Of a stretch of DNA of 64,000 bases, positions 57,801-64,000 are shown in pieces; within the stretch, counting starts at the first letter, position 1, and every line of letters begins with the position of its first letter. The position numbers were made by a program, and so were the translations under genes. The DNA lies in contig NZ_BOOB01000042.1 in assembly GCF_016863015.1 (NCBI RefSeq), positions 1 through 64,000 of the forward strand, in the 5' to 3' direction. The notes under the pieces were generated by a model. That model saw only the letters and a list, made by a program, of their open reading frames with translations. It had not been told where the DNA came from and did no database searches. The stretch is from Microbispora amethystogenes. GTDB taxonomy: Bacteria; Actinomycetota; Actinomycetes; Streptosporangiales; Streptosporangiaceae.

Positions 57801-60800
57801 ATGTCTCTTTCCGGACTGCTCGACCTCGTTTCCGCCGAACCAGGGCTGGCCGCCGCGCTCGACGCCGCCGGACAGCCCGCCGATCCGCGTGCCCAGCTGG
57901 GCGCCGACCTGGTGGCGCCGCCCGCGCTGCGGCCGTTCGCCGTGGCCGCGCTGTCCCGCGTACGGCCCGTGCTCGCCATCACGGCGACCGAGCGCGAGGC
58001 GGAGGACCTCGCGGCGGCGCTCACGAGCCTGATCGACGAGAGCACGGTGGCCGTCTTCCCCGCCTGGGAGACGCTGCCGCACGAGCGCCTGTCCCCCCGC
58101 AGCGACACGGTCGGCCAGCGCCTGGCCGTCCTGCGGCGGCTGGCGCACCCGATCGAGGGCGACCCGGCCGCCGGGCCGCTGCGGGTCGTGGTGGCCCCGG
58201 TCCGCTCGCTGCTGCAGCCGATCGTGTCCGGCCTCGGCGACCTCGCGCCCGTACGGCTGCACGCGGGCGACGACGCCGATTTGGACGACGTGGTGGCCCG
58301 GCTGGTGCAGAACGGCTACCACCGGGTCGACATGGTCGAGAAGCGCGGCGAGGTGGCCGTGCGCGGCGGACTGCTCGACGTGTTCCCGCCGACCGAGGAG
58401 CACCCGCTCCGGCTGGAGTTCTGGGGCGACACGATCGAGGAGATCCGCTGGTTCAAGGTGGCCGACCAGCGCTCTCTGGAGGTCGCGCGCGACGGCCTGT
58501 TCGCCGCGCCCTGCCGTGAGCTGCTGCTGACCGACGACGTACGGCGGCGGGCCCGCGAGCTGGGGGAGGAGCACCCGGCGCTCAAGGACGTGCTGGACCA
58601 GCTCGCCGAGGGCGTGCCGGTCGAGGGCATGGAGGCGTTCGCGCCCGTGCTCGCCGGGTCGATGGACCTGCTGCTCGACCACCTGCCGGTGCGGTCGGCC
58701 GTGTTCGTCTGCGACCCCGAGCGCATCCGCGGCCGGGCCGTCGAGCTGGTCCGGACGAGCCAGGAGTTCATGGAGGCGTCGTGGATCGCCGCGGCGGCCG
58801 GCGGCGAGGCCCCGATCGACCTGGAGGCGGCCTCGTTCCGCACGCTGGAGGAGGTGCGCGACCACGCCCGTGAGCTGGGCCAGCCGTGGTGGAGCATCGC
58901 CCCCTTCGGCGAGGGCGTCGAGCTGGAGGCCCAGGACGTCGAGGCGTACCGGGGTGACACGCAGCGCGCGCTCGCCGACATCAAGGGCTGGCTCGGCGCG
59001 GGCCGGGCGGTCGTGTTGCTGAGCGAGGGACACGGCCCGGCCGAGCGGATGGTCGAGCTGCTGCGGGGCGTCGACGTGGCGGCGCGGCTGGTGCCGTCCC
59101 TCGACGGCCCGCTGCCCGCCGACGTCGTGCAGGTCACCACCGGGCGGATCGACCACGGGTTCATCGCGCCCGGCGTCGCCGTGCTGACCCACCTCGACCT
59201 GGTCGGGCAGAAGGCCTCGACCAAGGACATGCGGCGGCTGCCGTCGCGCCGCCGCAACATGGTCGACCCGCTCCAGCTCAAGGTCGGCGACCACGTGGTG
59301 CACGAGCAGCACGGCGTGGGCCGCTACATCGAGATGGTGCAGCGCACGATCCAGGGCGCGACCCGGGAGTACCTCGTGATCGAGTACGCCAGGGGCGACC
59401 GGCTCTACGTGCCGACCGACCAGCTCGACGAGGTCACCCGTTACGTCGGCGGCGAGGCCCCCACGCTCAACCGGATGGGCGGCGCCGACTGGGCCAAGGC
59501 CAAGACCCGGGCGAAGAAGGCGGTCAGGGAGATCGCGGGCGAGCTGATCCGGCTCTACTCGGCCCGGATGGCCTCCCCGGGCCACCCCTTCGGCCCCGAC
59601 AGCCCCTGGCAGCGGGAGATGGAGGACGCCTTCCCGTACGCCGAGACGAACGACCAGCTCGAAGCGATCGACGAGGTCAAGCGCGACATGGAGCGGGCGG
59701 TCCCGATGGACCGTCTGATCTGCGGCGACGTGGGCTACGGCAAGACCGAGATCGCGGTGCGGGCGGCCTTCAAGGCGGTGCAGGACGGCAAGCAGGTCGC
59801 CGTGCTCGTACCGACGACGCTGCTGGTGCAGCAGCACCTGTCGACGTTCGGCGAGCGGTTCGCCAGCTTTCCCGTCACGGTGAAGCCGATCTCCCGGTTC
59901 CAGACCGACGCCGACGTGCGGGAGACGCTCGAGGGCCTCCGTGCGGGCGGGGTGGACGTCGTGATCGGCACCCACCGGCTGCTGTCGCCTGAGGTCAGGT
60001 TCAAGGACCTCGGGCTGATCATCGTGGACGAGGAGCAGCGGTTCGGCGTCGAGCACAAAGAGGCCATGAAGCACATGCGCACGCAGGTGGACGTGCTCGC
60101 CATGTCGGCCACGCCGATCCCGCGGACGCTGGAGATGGGCCTCACCGGAATCCGTGAGATGTCGACGATCCTCACCCCGCCGGAGGAGCGGCACCCGATC
60201 CTCACCTTCGTCGGGCCGTACGACGAGAAGCAGATCGGTGCGGCGATCCGGCGCGAGCTGATGCGCGACGGCCAGGTGTTCTTCGTCCACAACCGGGTCC
60301 GCACGATCGACAAGGTGGCCGCGCGGCTGCACGAGCTGGTGCCGGAGGCGCGGATCGCGGTCGCGCACGGGCAGATGAACGAGACCCAGCTCGAAAAGAT
60401 CATGGTGGACTTCTGGGAGCGCAACTTCGACGTGCTCGTGTGCACCACGATCGTGGAGTCGGGCCTCGACGTGCCCAACGCCAACACGCTCATCGTGGAC
60501 CGGGCCGACAACTACGGCCTGTCGCAGCTCCACCAGCTGCGCGGCCGGGTGGGCCGGGGCCGCGAGCGGGGATACGCCTACTTCCTCTACCCGCCCGAGT
60601 CGCCGCTGACCGAGACCGCGCACGAGCGGCTCGCCACGATCGCCCAGCACACCGAGATGGGCGCGGGCATGTACGTCGCGATGAAGGACCTGGAGATCCG
60701 CGGCGCCGGCAACATCCTCGGCGCCGAGCAGTCCGGGCACATCGCCGGTGTCGGCTTCGACCTGTACGTCCGGATGATGGCCGAGGCCGTCCAGGAGCAG

Positions 60801-61310
60801 AAGGCGAAGCTCACGGGGGGCACGCAGACGGAGGAGCGGCCGGACGTCAAGGTCGAGCTGCCGATCAACGCCCACGTGCCGCACGGCTACGTCACCTCCG
60901 AGCGGCTGCGGCTGGAGGCGTACAAGCGGATCGCGGCCATCGGCTCGGAGGACGACATCGCGGCGGTCCGCGACGAGCTCACCGACCGGTACGGCAGGCC
61001 GCCGCAGGAGGTGGACAACCTCCTTGAGGTGGCCCGCTTCCGGATCAACGCGCGGCGGGCCGGGCTGACGGACGTGACGCTGCAGGGCCAGCAGATCAGG
61101 TTCGCCCCGGTGGAGCTGCGGGACTCCCAGCAGGTGCGGCTGCAGCGGCTCTATCCCCGGTCCCTGTGGAAGCAGGCCACCGGGACCCTGCTCGTGCCGG
61201 TGCCCAAGACCAAGCCGATCGGCGGGCAGCCGCTGCGCGACCTCGACCTGCTGAAATGGTGCGGGGACCTGGTCGAGGCCCTGTTCCTGGAGCCGATGCG
61301 GGTACAGTGA
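57801..61310 (+). CDS. mfd: Transcription-repair coupling factor Mfd
   Basis: A 1169-residue ATP-driven translocase that removes stalled RNA polymerase at DNA lesions and recruits UvrA. Its order is the UvrB-like N-terminal part, the RNA-polymerase-interaction domain (VGDHVVHEQHGVGRYIEM, about 493-510), helicase motifs GDVGYGKTE and DEEQRFG, the RID hook and the C-terminal TRCF domain. ATG 57801 gives the normal MSLSGLLDLV start with GAAGG upstream. It marks the right border of the accessory island. Confidence 0.97.
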   Translation: MSLSGLLDLVSAEPGLAAALDAAGQPADPRAQLGADLVAPPALRPFAVAALSRVRPVLAITATEREAEDLAAALTSLIDESTVAVFPAWETLPHERLSPRSDTVGQRLAVLRRLAHPIEGDPAAGPLRVVVAPVRSLLQPIVSGLGDLAPVRLHAGDDADLDDVVARLVQNGYHRVDMVEKRGEVAVRGGLLDVFPPTEEHPLRLEFWGDTIEEIRWFKVADQRSLEVARDGLFAAPCRELLLTDDVRRRARELGEEHPALKDVLDQLAEGVPVEGMEAFAPVLAGSMDLLLDHLPVRSAVFVCDPERIRGRAVELVRTSQEFMEASWIAAAAGGEAPIDLEAASFRTLEEVRDHARELGQPWWSIAPFGEGVELEAQDVEAYRGDTQRALADIKGWLGAGRAVVLLSEGHGPAERMVELLRGVDVAARLVPSLDGPLPADVVQVTTGRIDHGFIAPGVAVLTHLDLVGQKASTKDMRRLPSRRRNMVDPLQLKVGDHVVHEQHGVGRYIEMVQRTIQGATREYLVIEYARGDRLYVPTDQLDEVTRYVGGEAPTLNRMGGADWAKAKTRAKKAVREIAGELIRLYSARMASPGHPFGPDSPWQREMEDAFPYAETNDQLEAIDEVKRDMERAVPMDRLICGDVGYGKTEIAVRAAFKAVQDGKQVAVLVPTTLLVQQHLSTFGERFASFPVTVKPISRFQTDADVRETLEGLRAGGVDVVIGTHRLLSPEVRFKDLGLIIVDEEQRFGVEHKEAMKHMRTQVDVLAMSATPIPRTLEMGLTGIREMSTILTPPEERHPILTFVGPYDEKQIGAAIRRELMRDGQVFFVHNRVRTIDKVAARLHELVPEARIAVAHGQMNETQLEKIMVDFWERNFDVLVCTTIVESGLDVPNANTLIVDRADNYGLSQLHQLRGRVGRGRERGYAYFLYPPESPLTETAHERLATIAQHTEMGAGMYVAMKDLEIRGAGNILGAEQSGHIAGVGFDLYVRMMAEAVQEQKAKLTGGTQTEERPDVKVELPINAHVPHGYVTSERLRLEAYKRIAAIGSEDDIAAVRDELTDRYGRPPQEVDNLLEVARFRINARRAGLTDVTLQGQQIRFAPVELRDSQQVRLQRLYPRSLWKQATGTLLVPVPKTKPIGGQPLRDLDLLKWCGDLVEALFLEPMRVQ

Positions 61311-61363
61311 CCCGCGAAATCGTCAACACTACGCCTGGCCGGTGTCGTTCGGGAGGATTGTCC

Positions 61364-62014
61364 GTGAAGTCGTATCGAGTGCGCGTCGCCGTGACGCTGG
61401 CGGCGGCCGGTATCGCCATGACCGCCTGCGGCGGCCCGGTGCAGGCGGGTTCCGCGGCCATCATCGGCAACCAGCGCATCACCTCCAGCCAGGTGAACGA
61501 CGAGGTGCGCGCGCTGCGCGCTGACCTCGCCGCGAACAAGATCCCCGAGGACCAGCTCCAGCTGCCCGCCTCGCTGCCGCAGATGGTGCTGCTCAACATG
61601 ACCTTCAGCAGGCAGTTCGAGGAGCTCGGCCGGCGCAAGGGCGTCACCGCCAGCGACCGGGACATCGACGACCTCGCCGTGGCGCAGGGCGGCTGGGCGC
61701 AGTTCGACAAGGTGCTGCTGGCCAACGGCATCCCGAAGGACCAGAGCCGGGCCTTCCTCCGCGCCTACATCATCCGGTCGAAGCTGGCCCAGCAGGCCGG
61801 GGCGGGCCAGGACGAGGCGAGCCAGCAGGCCGCGGGGCAGAAGGTGCTCCAGGAGGCCGAGACGACGGTCCCGGTGAAGTACAGCCCGCGGTATGGCAAG
61901 TACGACCCCGCGCAGGGCTTCGTGGCCGACGACCGCTTCGGCGCGTACCAGCCCGCCGCGCCCGCCGCTCCCGCTGGAGGGGCCGCCGAGGAGGCGCCGC
62001 CGGCCGCCGGCTGA
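61364..62014 (+). CDS. SurA N-terminal domain lipoprotein
   Basis: A 216-residue lipoprotein with lipobox MTAC near residues 19-22 and a helical SurA-like chaperone domain (about 30-150), without an obvious peptidyl-prolyl isomerase domain. The C-terminus is Ala/Pro-rich. The GTG at 61364 has GGGAGGATTGTCC. It commonly stands between mfd and mazG in actinomycetes. A role in folding exported proteins is inferred from the fold. Confidence 0.83.
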   Translation: MKSYRVRVAVTLAAAGIAMTACGGPVQAGSAAIIGNQRITSSQVNDEVRALRADLAANKIPEDQLQLPASLPQMVLLNMTFSRQFEELGRRKGVTASDRDIDDLAVAQGGWAQFDKVLLANGIPKDQSRAFLRAYIIRSKLAQQAGAGQDEASQQAAGQKVLQEAETTVPVKYSPRYGKYDPAQGFVADDRFGAYQPAAPAAPAGGAAEEAPPAAG

Positions 62015-62048
62015 GCGGCGGCCGTTCGCCGGTCGTTAGGGTGAGGGC

Positions 62049-63083
62049 ATGTCGTTGATCGTGGTGACCACCTCGCCCCGGGTCGCCCCGGGCCTGCTCG
62101 CTCCCGCGGCGTGGCGGGCCCTCACCCGGGGCCGGGCGCTCACCGGCGCCCCCGACCATCCGTACCTGCCCTATCTCGGCGAGGCCGGGGTCGCGGTCGA
62201 GGTGGTGACGCCCGACCCGGGCGCGCTCGCCCGCGAGAGCCGTACGGCGACGGTGGTGTGGCTGGCCGCCCAGGACGGCGACGAGGACCTCATGCGCGCG
62301 GTCGGCCACGCCGCGCTCGCCCTGGACGACCCGCCGGAGATCGAGGTCGTCCCCGGCTCCTACGACCTTCCCGGGGCCCGGGTGCTCGATCTCGTCCAGG
62401 TCATGGACCGGCTGCGCCGCGAGTGCCCGTGGGACCGCAAGCAGACCCACGAGTCGCTCGCGCCCTACCTGGTCGAGGAGGCCTACGAGGTGCTCGAGAC
62501 CATCGACCAGGGCGACTACCCGGCCCTCCGGGAGGAACTGGGCGACCTGCTGCTCCAGGTGATGTTCCACTCCCGGGTGGCCCAGGAGCGGACGGCCGAG
62601 GGCGGCGGCTTCGACGTCGACGACGTGGCCGCCGGCATCGTGGAGAAGCTGGTGCGCCGGCATCCCCACGTCTTCGGCGACGTCCGGGTAACCGGGGCCG
62701 GAGAGGTCAGCGACAACTGGGAGACGATCAAGGCCGCCGAGCGCGCCGCCAAGGGCGAGACCTCGTCGGCGCTCAGCGGCGTGCCGATGGGGCAGCCCGC
62801 GATCTCCCTGGCCGCCCAGCTGCTCCGCCGGGCCGGCCGGGCCGGTGCGCCCGCCTCGCTCGCCGACGGCCTCACCTCCGGGGCCGGGGCCCGCCTGTTC
62901 GCACTCGTACGGACGGTCCAGGAGGACGGGCTCGACCCCGAGGCCGAGCTCAGGGCGGCGGCCAGGGAGTATCGGCGGCGCGTCGAGCGGTGGGAGGCCG
63001 GCCCAGAGCAGATCGGCACAGAGCAGATCGGCCCAGAGCAGATCGACACAGGGCAGGCCGGGGAGCCGCGGGACACGCCGTGA
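62049..63083 (+). CDS. mazG: Nucleoside triphosphate pyrophosphohydrolase MazG
   Basis: A 344-residue protein that hydrolyses NTPs to NMP and pyrophosphate. The N-terminal 115 or so residues are a SAM-methylase-like remnant region found in actinobacterial MazG. The MazG domain shows LRRECPWDRKQTHESLAPYLVEEAYEVLE and REELGDLLLQVMFHS, the metal-binding ExxE/ExxD motifs. A short EQIGTEQIGPEQID repeat ends the protein. It stands before eno, as in related genomes. Confidence 0.93.
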   Translation: MSLIVVTTSPRVAPGLLAPAAWRALTRGRALTGAPDHPYLPYLGEAGVAVEVVTPDPGALARESRTATVVWLAAQDGDEDLMRAVGHAALALDDPPEIEVVPGSYDLPGARVLDLVQVMDRLRRECPWDRKQTHESLAPYLVEEAYEVLETIDQGDYPALREELGDLLLQVMFHSRVAQERTAEGGGFDVDDVAAGIVEKLVRRHPHVFGDVRVTGAGEVSDNWETIKAAERAAKGETSSALSGVPMGQPAISLAAQLLRRAGRAGAPASLADGLTSGAGARLFALVRTVQEDGLDPEAELRAAAREYRRRVERWEAGPEQIGTEQIGPEQIDTGQAGEPRDTP

Positions 63084-63114
63084 AGCCCAGCCCCTCCGCC
63101 GTACCGTGCAGTAG

Positions 63115-64000
<886 letters not shown>

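Noticed and set aside
57798..60884. 1028-residue minus-strand frame inside mfd
   Set aside because: It is the reverse complement of a perfectly conserved Mfd reading frame and shows no domain.

Overview
This is high-GC actinobacterial chromosomal DNA, most likely from a filamentous actinomycete and possibly the order Streptosporangiales (the family-level guess is inference). Signs are strong G/C bias at third codon positions, many GTG/TTG starts, a ppk-mutT1 pair, and two conserved housekeeping blocks: tRNA-Gln/glmU/prs/rplY/pth on the left and mfd/SurA-like/mazG/eno on the right. The window is cut inside a gene at both ends: a secreted S1-family protein at the left and enolase at the right.

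Left part, 1-17.8 kb. There are two tandem paralogous secreted trypsin-like proteins, each with a perfect Crp-type palindrome upstream. The complete copy seems to have lost its catalytic serine. Next come a MarR regulator divergent from a trans-aconitate methyltransferase, a polyphosphate group (CYTH-CHAD protein, mutT1, ppk), and a fatty-acid desaturase with a palindromic operator followed by a TetR regulator that carries a long charged helix. The housekeeping block follows. It includes trpS preceded by a tryptophan leader peptide and attenuator hairpin.

Middle part, 17.8-57.5 kb. About 40 kb of accessory genes lies between pth and mfd. (a) 17.9-26.1 kb, minus strand: a five-gene operon with a hyaluronan-synthase-like glycosyltransferase, three membrane-linked parallel beta-helix proteins and UDP-glucose 6-dehydrogenase. 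(b) 27.3-34.2 kb, plus strand: phosphoglycosyl transferase, cysQ, cysD, cysN, sulfotransferase, GT2 and a WecG/TagA-type glycosyltransferase. (c) 34.2-42.5 kb: an unrelated block with a FolD-like protein lacking its catalytic lysine beside a cyclodeaminase-family protein, an EamA transporter with a MarR regulator, a Fic protein with its own operator array, membrane proteins and a MarR/tautomerase pair. (d) 42.8-50.3 kb, minus strand: Wzz-like protein, O-antigen-ligase-like protein, kinase-like protein, two sulfotransferases and a flippase. (e) 50.6-57.5 kb: GH26-like lipoprotein, secreted phosphoesterase with a likely PHO box, MFS transporter, beta-propeller protein, APS kinase and a methyltransferase.

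Taken together, the island holds a full PAPS supply and recycling set (cysD, cysN, cysC, cysQ), three sulfotransferases, a Wzx/Wzy-like assembly set and a separate synthase-type system with its own UDP-glucuronate supply, but no sulfate-reduction genes. The most economical reading is a locus for a sulfated, possibly uronic-acid-containing cell-surface or exopolysaccharide. This is inferred from gene content; the polymer itself is unknown.
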